Assembly: GCF_034263275.1 (NCBI RefSeq)
Contig: NZ_CP139559.1
Location: 2,108,001-2,172,000, forward strand
DNA: 64,000 bases
Direction of reading: 5' to 3'
Source: Mucilaginibacter sp. cycad4
Lineage (GTDB): Bacteria > Bacteroidota > Bacteroidia > Sphingobacteriales > Sphingobacteriaceae
Position numbers and translations under genes: made by a program
Notes under the pieces: generated by a model
What the model was told of the DNA's origin: nothing
The model's input: only the letters and a program-made list of their open reading frames with translations
Database searches by the model: none
In this document: positions 35,425-44,660 of the stretch, in pieces
How positions within the stretch are numbered: the stretch's first letter is position 1
Layout of the letters: each line of letters opens with the position of its first letter

Positions 35425-36375
35425 TTAAATTGTTTCCTCAATTTGATAATGGTTGCGCTCGCTTGCGCTGCGCGATACAAGCTCGGCAACAAAGCCTGTC
35501 AAAAACAACTGGGAACCTAATATGATTGCCACCAATGCTATGTAAAACAACGGGCTTGTAGTTACATCCCTGTATTTTAGGTTATGTGCTATATTATAAA
35601 GCTTTTCCCAAATTATCCAGATGGCCATAACTAAACCCGTAAAAAAGCTCAATGTGCCCAGCGTACCAAAAAAGTGCATAGGGCGCTTGCCAAATTTACC
35701 TACGAAGAATATCGAAAGCAGATCGAGAAAGCCATTGATAAACCTGCTTAAGCCAAACTTGGTTTTGCCATATTTACGGGGGCGGTGCTCAACAATCTGC
35801 TCACCAATTTTGGTAAAACCTGCCCATTTGGCAAGCACCGGGATGTAACGGTGCATCTCACCATAGATCTCGATGTTTTTAACCACAACATTCCGATAAG
35901 CTTTTAAACCGCAATTAAAATCGTGCAGGTTGTTAATTCCACTCATTTTGCGGGTGGCCGCGTTGAATAGCTTGGTTGGTATGGTTTTGCTGAGCGGGTC
36001 GTGCCTTTTTGCTTTCCAGCCCGAAACAAGGTCGTATTTTTCTTCGGTTATCCGGCGGTAAAGTTCAGGGATTTCATCCGGGCTATCCTGCAGATCGGCA
36101 TCCATAGTAATTATCACGTTGCCTTTGGCGGCAATAAATCCTGTGTTAAGGGCTGCAGATTTACCGTAATTACGCCTGAATTTAATGCCTTTTATAAAAG
36201 GATTGCCGGTTTGCAGTTTTCTGATCATTTCCCATGATCCGTCCTTGCTGCCATCGTCAACCAAAATTATCTCGTAAGTAAAACGGTTTTCATCCATTAT
36301 CCGGCTAATCCATGAGGTTAATTCGGGTAACGATTCTACTTCATCGTAAAGAGGTACTACAACTGATATATTCAT
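35425..36375 (-). CDS. GT2 family glycosyltransferase (polyprenyl-phosphate sugar transferase, DPM1/ArnC-like)
   Basis: This 316-residue protein has ISVVVPLYDEVESLPEL, ILVDDGSKDGSWEM, MDADLQDSPDEIPELY (the DAD-type metal motif with DLQD characteristic of dolichyl/undecaprenyl-phosphate transferases), and NCGLKAYR. Two C-terminal membrane helices (about residues 225-250 and 268-292) match the GtrB/ArnC layout. Likely role: load a sugar onto undecaprenyl phosphate for envelope glycans. It is the first gene of the minus-strand run. Confidence 0.92.
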   Translation of the reverse strand: MNISVVVPLYDEVESLPELTSWISRIMDENRFTYEIILVDDGSKDGSWEMIRKLQTGNPFIKGIKFRRNYGKSAALNTGFIAAKGNVIITMDADLQDSPDEIPELYRRITEEKYDLVSGWKAKRHDPLSKTIPTKLFNAATRKMSGINNLHDFNCGLKAYRNVVVKNIEIYGEMHRYIPVLAKWAGFTKIGEQIVEHRPRKYGKTKFGLSRFINGFLDLLSIFFVGKFGKRPMHFFGTLGTLSFFTGLVMAIWIIWEKLYNIAHNLKYRDVTTSPLFYIALVAIILGSQLFLTGFVAELVSRSASERNHYQIEETI

Positions 36376-36476
36376 TTATAGGGCTGTGATAAACGGCTGC
36401 ATATGCCGCAAATCATCCGCAAAAATATAAAAAATAGGGAATGGTTTGCAACATGGGAGCAAATCAAATTGCCGCT

Positions 36477-36552
36477 AAGCCCCACCCAACCTTCACCGGA
36501 AGGGAGGGCCTTAGAAGTCTCCCCTTCCGGGGGGAGATTTAGAGGGGGCTGT
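36477..36552. repeat. Dispersed palindromic repeat, family A
   Basis: TAAGCCCCACCCAACCTTC...GGAAGGGAGGGCC is followed by TCTCCCCTTCC...GGGGGGAGATTTAGAGG. Two hairpins are possible. It lies between divergent genes (GT2 start 36375 and M1 start 36647). Confidence 0.8.
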
Positions 36553-36594
36553 TATAAAAAAACAAGCCTGATACTACGTAACCAAGCAATTACG

Positions 36595-36624
36595 TTTCAA
36601 CTCAAATATATTTTAATATCTTTC
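36595..36624 (+). promoter_or_regulatory. Candidate Bacteroidota promoter for the M1 aminopeptidase
   Basis: TTTC at 36595-36598 and TATCTTTC at 36617-36624 (one mismatch to TAnnTTTG) are 18 bases apart; the start codon is 22 bases downstream. Confidence 0.45.
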
Positions 36625-36646
36625 CCTCACAATTAAAACACAATTA

Positions 36647-39250
36647 ATGAAATTCTACAAAGCCGCGTTGTTATTGGTTTTAGGCTTTTATGCCGGTGAA
36701 GTAAATGCCCAAAATGCAGATCAGGCAGCGCCTAAGTATGATCAGCATAAAGTATTTAACCCCATATTTTACCCTGAAAGGGGAGCTGAGTTCAGATCGG
36801 CCAGCGGTGCTCCTGGCCCGAAATACTGGCAAAACCGGGCCGATTATAAACTTGATGTAACGCTTGATACCGCTAAACACCGGATAGAAGGCAGTACTTT
36901 AATTACTTATACCAATAACAGCCCGGATGCACTTGGCTTTTTATGGCTCCAGGTAGATCAGAATATTTACAAGGATGACTCACGTGCCGAAGCCACGAGC
37001 AATGTTTCGGGAGGCAGGTTCGCAAATAAATCATATACAAAGGGTGCCGAAATAAAATCGGTTTATATCATCAACAAAGGCAAAACGCTGAAAGCTGATT
37101 ACCTGATCACCGATACCCGCATGCAGATCAAGCTGAAAGATTCGTTACGTGCAGCCGGAAACAAATTGCAGATCAAGATTGAATATGGTTTTGATGTTCC
37201 TGAATATGGTACCGACCGGATGGGCCGGCAGCACACTAAAAATGGCTGGATCTATGAAATTGCCCAGTGGTACCCGCGCATGGAAGTTTATGATGACGTA
37301 ACCGGATGGAACACCATACCTTATCTTGGCGCAAGCGAATTTTACCTGGAGTATGGTAATTTTGATTATACCATTACCGCACCTGCAAGCCTGATCGTAG
37401 CAGGATCGGGTGAGCTGCTTAACCCCGCCGAAGTATTATCACCCACCTCGATAAACCGTTTGGCCGAAGCGCGTAAAAGCGATAAAACAGTTACCATTAA
37501 AGATTCGACCGATATTTTACTCAATAATGATTACCCGAAAAAGCCAACGCTTACCTGGCATTTCATGTGTAAAAATGCGCGTGATGTGGCCTGGGCAGCT
37601 TCAAAAGCATTTATCTGGGATGCGGCGCGGATCAATTTGCCAAGCGGTAAAAAAGCGCTTGCGCAATCTGTTTACCCGGTGGAAGCTAAAGGGAATAACG
37701 CTTATGGCCGCTCAACCGAATATGTTAAAGCCGCCATTGAATTATATAGCGATAAATGGTTTGAATATACCTATCCTGTTGCTACCAACGTGGCTGGTAT
37801 AGTAGGCGGGATGGAATATCCCGGTATAGTATTTTGTGGTTCAAATAATCAAAACGGAGGTTTATGGGAAGTTACCAATCATGAGTTTGGCCATAACTGG
37901 TTCCCGATGATAGTTGGCTCAAATGAGCGTAAATACGCCTGGATGGACGAGGGTTTTAATACCTTTTTAAATAATGTTGATACCAAGGTATTTAACAAAG
38001 GCGAATACTACGAAAAGCCCGATCAGCAAAAAAGCGCCGGCTTTTTATTCAGCCCCGGTGCCGAGGCCATTATGAATGTACCTGATGTAATACAGGAAGA
38101 TTTTTTAGCAGTTGCCGCTTATGAAAAACCAGCGTTAGGTTTAACTATCTTACGCGAACAGATTTTAGGTGAGGAACGTTTTGATTATGCATTTAAAACC
38201 TACATCAAACGCTGGGCTTTTAAACACCCAACTCCATGGGATTTTTTCCATACGATGGATAATGCAGCAGGTGAGGACCTGAGCTGGTTTTGGAACGAAT
38301 GGTTTTTCACCACATGGAAAGTTGACCAGGGTATAAAGGATATTTCATATCCTGATAATGATGCCGCAAAGGGCGCCATGATCACCATTGTGAACCTGGA
38401 AGAAATGGCATTGCCTGTTACTATATCTATTAAAGAAGAGAACGGAAAAACCGGCACTGTAAAACTCCCGGCTGAGATCTGGCAGCGCGGCGATACCTGG
38501 ACATTCCCATACAAATCAACCTCAAAAATTGCTTATGCCACTATCGATCCTGACCATACCCTGCCCGATATTAACCCCGAAAACAACTCATACAGCGGGT
38601 TGCCAATTCCACAGGGCACAACTGCAGGTACCGTTATCAAAGCGTATTTGGATGCCATTGGCGGTGCCGATAAGCTAAAGAACGTTCACGACCTGCAAAC
38701 ATCGGCAGTTGGTAATGTACAAGGTGCTGAAGTTCAACTGGTGACCCGGTACAAAATGCCTGATAAGTATTTCCAGGAAGCAATAGTACCTTCATATAAT
38801 AACCTGGTTGTATCCCACGTAACGCTTAATGGCGACAGCATAAAAGCCAGGCAGGTTAACAGGGATGTGCAGCTTGATGATGCAGGTAAAAAAATGATCA
38901 AACTTAAAAGCCGTCCGTTCCCTGAACTTGATTACGAACGCATAAACCAAAATATGACCTTACAGCCCATATTGCGTGTTGTAAACGGTGAGCTCGCTTA
39001 CGGGGTCGATGTCAATATAGGTACCGATGTTCATGTCCATAATTATTACAGCCAAAAAACGGGGTTAAAGCTTAAGCAAACTATTGAAGGTGCAAATGAC
39101 CTGTCGGTTGAATTTGGCAACTATGAGGGTATAAACGGGGGGATTAAAATTCCATTCTCCATAAAAACAATCCTGGTTGGACAACCAATTGAGTTTAAGG
39201 TTAAGGAAACATCAGTCAATTCCAATCCTTCGAACGAGGCTTTTAAATAG
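36647..39250 (+). CDS. M1 family zinc aminopeptidase, exported
   Basis: This 867-residue protein has a signal peptide ([22 protein letters not shown]). The GAMEN-equivalent exopeptidase motif reads VGGMEYPG at residues 386-393. The zinc site is HEFGH (His412, His416) with the third ligand Glu435 in DEGFNTF, matching the HExxH-x18-E spacing exactly. The N-terminal beta domain lies before residue 300. After residue 630 comes an extra beta-rich region ([19 protein letters not shown]-type LolA/outer-membrane lipoprotein-like fold) uncommon in classic M1 enzymes. It probably trims peptides in the periplasm. Confidence 0.93.
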   Translation: MKFYKAALLLVLGFYAGEVNAQNADQAAPKYDQHKVFNPIFYPERGAEFRSASGAPGPKYWQNRADYKLDVTLDTAKHRIEGSTLITYTNNSPDALGFLWLQVDQNIYKDDSRAEATSNVSGGRFANKSYTKGAEIKSVYIINKGKTLKADYLITDTRMQIKLKDSLRAAGNKLQIKIEYGFDVPEYGTDRMGRQHTKNGWIYEIAQWYPRMEVYDDVTGWNTIPYLGASEFYLEYGNFDYTITAPASLIVAGSGELLNPAEVLSPTSINRLAEARKSDKTVTIKDSTDILLNNDYPKKPTLTWHFMCKNARDVAWAASKAFIWDAARINLPSGKKALAQSVYPVEAKGNNAYGRSTEYVKAAIELYSDKWFEYTYPVATNVAGIVGGMEYPGIVFCGSNNQNGGLWEVTNHEFGHNWFPMIVGSNERKYAWMDEGFNTFLNNVDTKVFNKGEYYEKPDQQKSAGFLFSPGAEAIMNVPDVIQEDFLAVAAYEKPALGLTILREQILGEERFDYAFKTYIKRWAFKHPTPWDFFHTMDNAAGEDLSWFWNEWFFTTWKVDQGIKDISYPDNDAAKGAMITIVNLEEMALPVTISIKEENGKTGTVKLPAEIWQRGDTWTFPYKSTSKIAYATIDPDHTLPDINPENNSYSGLPIPQGTTAGTVIKAYLDAIGGADKLKNVHDLQTSAVGNVQGAEVQLVTRYKMPDKYFQEAIVPSYNNLVVSHVTLNGDSIKARQVNRDVQLDDAGKKMIKLKSRPFPELDYERINQNMTLQPILRVVNGELAYGVDVNIGTDVHVHNYYSQKTGLKLKQTIEGANDLSVEFGNYEGINGGIKIPFSIKTILVGQPIEFKVKETSVNSNPSNEAFK

Positions 39251-39274
39251 GTTTTTTATTATAAAATAATCGAG

Positions 39275-39319
39275 GGCATCCTTGTTTCAATTGACATGAA
39301 AGTAAGGGTGCCTTTTTTG
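39275..39319 (+). terminator. Terminator after the M1 aminopeptidase gene
   Basis: GGCATCCTT and AAGGGTGCC pair (one G-T wobble) around an inner TTTCA/TGAAA stem, followed by six T. It isolates thrS from the peptidase gene. Confidence 0.8.
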
Positions 39320-39342
39320 CGCCATTAAAAATTTGAAACTGC

Positions 39343-39377
39343 TTTGATGTTAAATGCTATTTAAAATTCTATTTTTG
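39343..39377 (+). promoter_or_regulatory. Bacteroidota promoter of the thrS operon
   Basis: TTTG at 39343-39346 and TATTTTTG at 39370-39377, an exact TAnnTTTG, are 23 bases apart. Transcription should start near 39384, giving a leader of about 70 bases. Confidence 0.65.
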
Positions 39378-39392
39378 TACCCACAAAATGAG

Positions 39393-39411
39393 GGTCACTT
39401 TGTAGGTGACC
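39393..39411 (+). promoter_or_regulatory. thrS leader hairpin resembling the tRNA-Thr(UGU) anticodon arm
   Basis: A perfect six-base-pair stem (GGTCAC with GTGACC) closes a seven-base loop, TTTGTAG. Read as an anticodon loop, position 33 is U, positions 34-36 are UGU, the anticodon for Thr ACA/ACG codons, and 37 is A. In E. coli the thrS mRNA operator also mimics the tRNA-Thr anticodon arm and is bound by threonyl-tRNA synthetase to block its own translation (established knowledge). That this hairpin does the same here is inference. It lies 41 bases before the start codon. Confidence 0.55.
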
Positions 39412-39452
39412 GTTTAAACGTAATTTTATAAAACTTTAAATCATAGTTGTAG

Positions 39453-41378
39453 ATGATTAACATTACACTTCCTGATGGATCCGTTCGTCAGTATGACAAA
39501 GGGATCACTTCTATGCAAATCGCGCAGTCGATTTCTGAAGGATTAGCCCGCAACGTATTAGCAGCCGAAGTTGACGGACAGGTTTGGGACGCAAGCCGCC
39601 CTATTGAGCAGGATGCCCACGTTAAATTATTGACCTGGAACGATGCTGACGGCAAATCAACTTTCTGGCATTCATCGGCCCACTTAATGGCCGAGGCCTT
39701 GGAAGCCCTTTATCCGGGTACTAAATTTGGTATCGGTCCGGCAATTGAAACCGGTTTTTATTACGATGTTGATTTTGGCGACAAGGTTTTATCTTCTGAC
39801 GAGTTTAAGCAGATAGAAGATAAAATGATTGAGCTTGCTAAAACCAAAGAGGAGTACATCCGTAAACCGGTAAGCAAGGCTGATGCTATTGAATACTTTA
39901 CCGAAAAAGGTGACGAGTATAAGCTTGACCTGATCAAGGATTTGCCCGATGGTGCTATTACTTTTTATTCACAAGGCAATTTTACCGACCTGTGCCGCGG
40001 GCCTCATATCCCTAACACAGGCTTTATAAAGGCGGTTAAGCTGATGAGCCTTGCCGGTGCATACTGGCGTGGCGATGAAACCCGCAAACAGTTAACCCGT
40101 ATATACGGCGTTACTTTCCCTAAGGCCAGCGAACTTACTGAGTACCTCCACATGATCGAAGAAGCTAAAAAGCGCGATCACCGTAAGTTGGGTAAAGAAT
40201 TGGAGTTATTTGCTTTTTCAGAAAAGGTAGGTATGGGCTTGCCATTGTGGTTACCTAAAGGAACTGCATTGCGCGAACGCCTGGTGAGCTTTTTACAAAA
40301 GGCACAGGTTAAAGCAGGATATGAGCAGGTAATTACACCGCATATCGGTCATAAAAACCTGTATGTAACATCCGGTCACTACGAGAAATACGGCGCCGAC
40401 TCGTTCCAGCCGATAAAAACACCGCAGGAAGGAGAGGAGTTTTTCCTGAAACCAATGAACTGCCCGCATCATTGTGAGATCTATAAAACAAAACCGCGTT
40501 CATATAAAGATCTGCCGGTACGTTTTGCTGAGTTTGGTACTGTGTACCGTTACGAGCAAAGCGGCGAGTTGCACGGTTTAACCCGCGTGCGTGGCTTTAC
40601 TCAGGATGATGCCCACCTATTTTGCCGTCCGGACCAGGTGAAGGATGAGTTTAAAAAAGTAATTGACCTTGTATTATATGTATTTAAAGCTTTAGGCTTT
40701 GAAAACTATACTGCACAGGTGTCATTACGTGATCCGGAAAATAAGGCTAAATACATCGGTACAGATGAAAACTGGGCTTTAGCCGAAAGCGCGATCATTG
40801 AAGCGGCTGCCGAAAAAGGATTAACTACCGTTGTTGAATTAGGTGAAGCCGCATTTTACGGGCCGAAGCTTGATTTTATGGTAAAAGATGCTCTTGGCCG
40901 TAAATGGCAGTTGGGTACCATACAGGTTGATTATAACCTGCCCGAGCGTTTTGAACTGGAGTACACTGGCAGCGACAACTTAAAGCATCGCCCGGTAATG
41001 ATCCACAGGGCGCCATTTGGTTCGATGGAGCGCTTTATAGCAGTATTAATTGAGCATTGCGCAGGTAATTTCCCGCTGTGGTTATCGCCCGAGCAGTTCA
41101 TTATACTACCCATATCAGAAAAATATGAAGAATATGCAAAAAAAGTTTCTGATATATTAAAAGATTCCGATATTTGCGGGCTAATCGACTTCAGGGACGA
41201 GAAAATAGGCAGAAAAATACGAGATGCTGAAGTCAAAAAAATCCCTTACATGCTGGTTGTGGGCGAAAAAGAAGCTGCCGAAGGGCTGGTTTCTGTACGT
41301 AAACACGGTACCGGTGATTTGGGAAGTATGAGCATTGAAGATTTTAAAGAACAGATAACTAAAGAAATAACAGTATAA
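39453..41378 (+). CDS. thrS: Threonyl-tRNA synthetase
   Basis: This 641-residue class II synthetase charges tRNA-Thr. The TGS domain ([16 protein letters not shown]) is at residues 1-62, and the editing domain at about 65-225 contains [13 protein letters not shown] and the [12 protein letters not shown] motif. The catalytic core has zinc ligands Cys in [13 protein letters not shown], then the class II motif 2 [13 protein letters not shown] and motif 3 [15 protein letters not shown]. The C-terminal anticodon-binding domain covers the last 100 residues. The infC gene begins one base after its stop, in the classical order thrS-infC-rpmI-rplT. Confidence 0.98.
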   Translation: MINITLPDGSVRQYDKGITSMQIAQSISEGLARNVLAAEVDGQVWDASRPIEQDAHVKLLTWNDADGKSTFWHSSAHLMAEALEALYPGTKFGIGPAIETGFYYDVDFGDKVLSSDEFKQIEDKMIELAKTKEEYIRKPVSKADAIEYFTEKGDEYKLDLIKDLPDGAITFYSQGNFTDLCRGPHIPNTGFIKAVKLMSLAGAYWRGDETRKQLTRIYGVTFPKASELTEYLHMIEEAKKRDHRKLGKELELFAFSEKVGMGLPLWLPKGTALRERLVSFLQKAQVKAGYEQVITPHIGHKNLYVTSGHYEKYGADSFQPIKTPQEGEEFFLKPMNCPHHCEIYKTKPRSYKDLPVRFAEFGTVYRYEQSGELHGLTRVRGFTQDDAHLFCRPDQVKDEFKKVIDLVLYVFKALGFENYTAQVSLRDPENKAKYIGTDENWALAESAIIEAAAEKGLTTVVELGEAAFYGPKLDFMVKDALGRKWQLGTIQVDYNLPERFELEYTGSDNLKHRPVMIHRAPFGSMERFIAVLIEHCAGNFPLWLSPEQFIILPISEKYEEYAKKVSDILKDSDICGLIDFRDEKIGRKIRDAEVKKIPYMLVVGEKEAAEGLVSVRKHGTGDLGSMSIEDFKEQITKEITV

Positions 41379-41379
41379 C

Positions 41380-41946
41380 TTGGCATTAAACAAACCTTTC
41401 AATAGAGGACCAAGGCTTCCTTTTAAGAAAAAAGAAGCCGAACATAACATAAACCAATTCATTAGGGCTCAGGAAGTTCGCCTTGTAGGTGATAACGTAG
41501 AGCAGGGAGTTTACTCATTAAGAGATGCCCTTGCAATTGCACAGGAGCAGGAACTGGATCTGGTTGAAATATCTCCAAACGCCGTACCACCGGTTTGTAA
41601 AGTAACTGACTATAACAAGTTTATTTACGAGCAGAAGAAAAAGCTTAAAGAGATAAAAAGCAATGCCAAGCAAACGGTTATTAAAGAAATCCGTTTCGGA
41701 CCGAACACTGACGACCATGACTTTGAATTTAAATTAAAGCATGCCATTAAGTTTTTGGAAGCCGGCGAAAAGGTAAGGGCTTACGTACACTTTAAAGGCC
41801 GCGCCATTGTTTACAAAGAACAAGGCGAGATTTTATTACTTCGTTTTGCCCAGGCATTAGAAGAAGTAGGTAAAGTAGAACAATTACCTAAGCTTGAAGG
41901 AAAAAGGATGTTTTTAACCCTTGCTCCAAAGGCCGCGAAAAAATAA
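41380..41946 (+). CDS. infC: Translation initiation factor IF-3
   Basis: This 188-residue factor binds the 30S subunit and checks start-codon pairing. The N-terminal domain holds [22 protein letters not shown] and [30 protein letters not shown], followed by the [19 protein letters not shown] linker and C-terminal domain. The start is TTG at 41380, one base after the thrS stop; no in-frame ATG lies at a suitable place. A non-AUG start is conserved in many infC genes (AUU in E. coli), allowing IF-3 to limit its own synthesis. Confidence 0.97.
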   Translation: MALNKPFNRGPRLPFKKKEAEHNINQFIRAQEVRLVGDNVEQGVYSLRDALAIAQEQELDLVEISPNAVPPVCKVTDYNKFIYEQKKKLKEIKSNAKQTVIKEIRFGPNTDDHDFEFKLKHAIKFLEAGEKVRAYVHFKGRAIVYKEQGEILLLRFAQALEEVGKVEQLPKLEGKRMFLTLAPKAAKK

Positions 41947-41956
41947 CACAAAAAGT

Positions 41957-41986
41957 GCATCTGTTCATTTATAATTGTACAGATGC
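41957..41986 (+). promoter_or_regulatory. Hairpin between infC and rpmI
   Basis: GCATCTGT and ACAGATGC form a perfect eight-base-pair stem with a 14-base loop, followed by only a short T stretch. It may be a processing or attenuation site, or an L20 autoregulation element; the sequence alone does not decide. Confidence 0.45.
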
Positions 41987-42038
41987 TTTAAAAGAAAACG
42001 TTGAGAAACGTTAATATCTAACACAAATAAATAGAGTT

Positions 42039-42239
42039 ATGCCAAAAATGAAAACCAATTCCAGTGCTAAAAAGCGCTTTAAGCTTACTGGAACCGGTAA
42101 AATCGCAAGAAAAAACGCATACAAAAGCCACATCTTAACCAAGATGTCGACAAAACGTAAGCGTGCCCTTGGTCAAACCAGCTTAGTATCTGATGCCGAC
42201 ATGGGTAACGTAAAACGTATGCTTTGTATCGGAAAGTAA
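42039..42239 (+). CDS. rpmI: 50S ribosomal protein L35
   Basis: This 66-residue protein has the L35 signature: [22 protein letters not shown], then [14 protein letters not shown]. It is basic and of normal length (about 65). It lies 92 bases after infC and 81 bases before rplT in the standard operon. Confidence 0.98.
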   Translation: MPKMKTNSSAKKRFKLTGTGKIARKNAYKSHILTKMSTKRKRALGQTSLVSDADMGNVKRMLCIGK

Positions 42240-42320
42240 TTCACAAATTTTAAAACCAGGTATTAGAGTTTTAAGTCCGGCACACGAGATGCAGGCACTC
42301 ACTACCAAAAAACACACAAG

Positions 42321-42665
42321 ATGCCACGTTCAGTTAACGCAGTAGCGTCGAGAAGACGCAGGAAAAGGATCATGAACCTCGCCAAAGGTTATTGGGGTTC
42401 ACGTAGCAAGGTATACACCATTGCAAAAAACACAGTTGAAAAAGGTTTACAGTACGCTTACCGCGACCGTAAAACCAAAAAGAGAGAGTTCAGGGCTTTA
42501 TGGATCCAACGTATTAACGCTGGTGCCCGTCAGCATGGAATTTCTTACTCTCAGTTAATGGGTAAATTAGCCGCTAAAGAAATTGGCTTAAACCGTAAGG
42601 TATTAGCTGACTTAGCAATGAACAACCCTGATGCTTTCAAAGCAGTTGTTGATGCAGTAAAATAA
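42321..42665 (+). CDS. rplT: 50S ribosomal protein L20
   Basis: This 114-residue protein binds 23S rRNA early in 50S assembly and, in several bacteria, represses its own operon. It has [54 protein letters not shown] and [11 protein letters not shown], all family hallmarks. It is the last gene of the operon, followed by a strong terminator. Confidence 0.98.
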   Translation: MPRSVNAVASRRRRKRIMNLAKGYWGSRSKVYTIAKNTVEKGLQYAYRDRKTKKREFRALWIQRINAGARQHGISYSQLMGKLAAKEIGLNRKVLADLAMNNPDAFKAVVDAVK

Positions 42666-42685
42666 TATCGCATTGTAAATGCATG

Positions 42686-42712
42686 AAAGGCCGCAAATTG
42701 CGGCCTTTTTTT
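42686..42712 (+). terminator. Terminator of the thrS-infC-rpmI-rplT operon
   Basis: AAAGGCCGCA and TGCGGCCTTT form a strong GC-rich stem with a short loop, followed by seven T. Confidence 0.95.
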
Positions 42713-42749
42713 GTTTTAATTTAATTGTTTGAGTGGCTATTTTTACGGT

Positions 42750-43823
42750 ATGACATCAAACAAGGAGGGGCAGCCTGCCTTATCTAATTTATTGCGCAGC
42801 AATTATTATCACTCCTTAAACGGATTTCGGGGCATTTCAATTATCCTTGTTATATTTTATCACCTTCAATTATCTGATAGTTATTTTTATACCACCGTAT
42901 TCAACGGAGGGTTAGGGGTAAACATTTTCTTTGTCATCAGTGGCTTTTTAATCACAAGCTTATGTCTAAAAGAAAAAGAAGCGACCGGTGACCTGTCGTT
43001 AAAAAGGTTTTATATAAGGCGCCTTTTGAGGATTTTTCCCTTAGCCTATTTGTATATCGGGGTGGTGTTTTTATTAAACCATTTCTACAGATTAAACATT
43101 TCGTGGGTTCAATTTGCAGGTTCAGCATTATATCTAATGAATTTCAGCTATTTCCGGAGCCATGATTTCACTTATTACTTCAGTCACTATTGGTCGTTAT
43201 CGGTTGAGGAACAATTTTATCTCCTTTTTCCTTTTATTTTAAAGATCAACAGAACTGCATTTTATTATATCATTATCAGCATTGTATTCGCATTGCCGCT
43301 ATTGTGTACGGTGCAACAGTTTGTTCCGGTTTTGAACCGTGGCATTATTTACGGTTTTACTCATTATTTTATAAAATTTCAGTCAATTGGTGTTGGCTGT
43401 TTTTTTGCGTTGGTTGCCTCTAAAGGAACTTTGAATGTAAATTGGCTCAAACAAACAAAGGTAGCTGGCAATATTTTGGCTATAATATTGATGTTTGGAT
43501 TGCATTTTGACGAATTTTACTCCTTAAGATCACTGTACGTAAACCTGGTGATTTCGCTAACTACGGGCTATTTAATTTTAAGCAATATCGTACCGGCAAA
43601 TGATTGGATTTTTAAAGTATTAAACAATAAATTACTGTCATTTATTGGTATTCTATCGTATGGCATATACATATGGCAACAGTTATTTACCGGCCGGGAT
43701 AGTAAAATGCCATTAAGCATATTTCCTTACAATCTATTGGGTTTGATTGCTGTCCCTTTATTATCATATTACCTTTACGAACGGCGTTTTCTAAAACTTA
43801 AATCAAAATTTAAAAGGAAATGA
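42750..43823 (+). CDS. Acyltransferase 3 family membrane protein
   Basis: This 357-residue protein starts at the ATG at 42750; an in-frame TTG seven codons earlier lies close to the rplT terminator. Acyltransferase-3 features are NGFRGISIILVIFYHLQL near the N-terminus with the active-site His, NGGLGVNIFFVISGFLIT, and RFYIRRLLRIFPLAYL (RxxR motif), then SHYWSLSVEEQFYLLFPF. About ten membrane helices are predicted. Such proteins O-acetylate sugars of LPS, exopolysaccharide or glycolipids; the substrate here is unknown. It stands alone. Confidence 0.9.
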   Translation: MTSNKEGQPALSNLLRSNYYHSLNGFRGISIILVIFYHLQLSDSYFYTTVFNGGLGVNIFFVISGFLITSLCLKEKEATGDLSLKRFYIRRLLRIFPLAYLYIGVVFLLNHFYRLNISWVQFAGSALYLMNFSYFRSHDFTYYFSHYWSLSVEEQFYLLFPFILKINRTAFYYIIISIVFALPLLCTVQQFVPVLNRGIIYGFTHYFIKFQSIGVGCFFALVASKGTLNVNWLKQTKVAGNILAIILMFGLHFDEFYSLRSLYVNLVISLTTGYLILSNIVPANDWIFKVLNNKLLSFIGILSYGIYIWQQLFTGRDSKMPLSIFPYNLLGLIAVPLLSYYLYERRFLKLKSKFKRK

Positions 43824-43860
43824 AAGCTAATAACACCTTGGAATAAATGTCGTAATTTTA

Positions 43861-44595
43861 TTATTTAACAACAATCACCTCAACAAACTCATCCGGATCG
43901 TTATTAATATCCATATACTGTTTAAAATTCTGGATATCCTTGTCAACCATGTTTTTGAATACCGGGTTTAGTATTTTGGCTATGCCTGCGCCTACACCGC
44001 CTGCCGGGGGCTGATAACTGATCACTACATCAACAATGGTGCCTTGCCCGTCAACAGTATCCTGAAAGCGTACTTTACCGGCATTATTGATCATTGAATC
44101 GGACAGGGAGCTCCACCCGATTACTTCATTAGGTTCGTCATGAACAATCTCAGCATGCCAGCTAACCGTAGCAACGTTTTTAGGTAATTTGAGCACCCAA
44201 TGCGAGTATTTTGAGTCGATGACCTCCACACTTTCCAGGTGTTTCATAAAAAGGGGCAGGTTATCAAGTTTGCGCCAAAATGCGTAAACCTTTTGCCGAG
44301 GTTTATTTACTACAAAAGACGAGCGGATATTTACATTTATGGGATTGGTTGATAGCTTGCCAATGCGTTTATAAAGCTCACAATGCCCGGTAATGCCCCG
44401 GTTTAACAAGTAACCACCGGCGCCTATTTTTACGATACTTGCAAACGGATTTTTGAAAATGTTTTTAAAGCCTGAAAAACCGAGTTTCATGCCACCTGCA
44501 ATAGAGGTAAAGCGTTCGGGCCAGTTCAGGTTTATGCGGTCATCGCCATAAAGCACGGGGAAGTTGTCGGTATATTTTACTATTGTAGTTGCCAT
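43861..44595 (-). CDS. DUF2892-SRPBCC fusion protein (cyclase/dehydrase-like)
   Basis: This 244-residue protein has two parts. Residues of about 25-75 (NWPERFTSIAGGMKLGF...IGAGGYLLNRGITGHCELY) resemble DUF2892, a short membrane-associated module. Residues 85-225 form an SRPBCC/polyketide-cyclase-like domain: VNIRSSFVVNKPRQKVYAFWRKLDNLPLFM, VEVIDSKYSHWVLKLP, WHAEIVHDEPNEVIGWSSL, and a GAGIAKILNPVFKN helix. This fusion is common in bacteria, often near stress genes. Ligand unknown. It lies downstream of the serine hydrolase gene with a 65-base gap. Confidence 0.8.
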   Translation of the reverse strand: MATTIVKYTDNFPVLYGDDRINLNWPERFTSIAGGMKLGFSGFKNIFKNPFASIVKIGAGGYLLNRGITGHCELYKRIGKLSTNPINVNIRSSFVVNKPRQKVYAFWRKLDNLPLFMKHLESVEVIDSKYSHWVLKLPKNVATVSWHAEIVHDEPNEVIGWSSLSDSMINNAGKVRFQDTVDGQGTIVDVVISYQPPAGGVGAGIAKILNPVFKNMVDKDIQNFKQYMDINNDPDEFVEVIVVK

Positions 44596-44660
44596 AGGTT
44601 TTTAAATAGTTGTCGTTTTTAAAACACCCATTGCGCCACTAAGTTTTCCTGAAGTGAATT

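Noticed and set aside
39384-39452. T-box riboswitch in the thrS leader
   Set aside because: The leader is only about 70 bases, with no T-box sequence or antiterminator/terminator pair.
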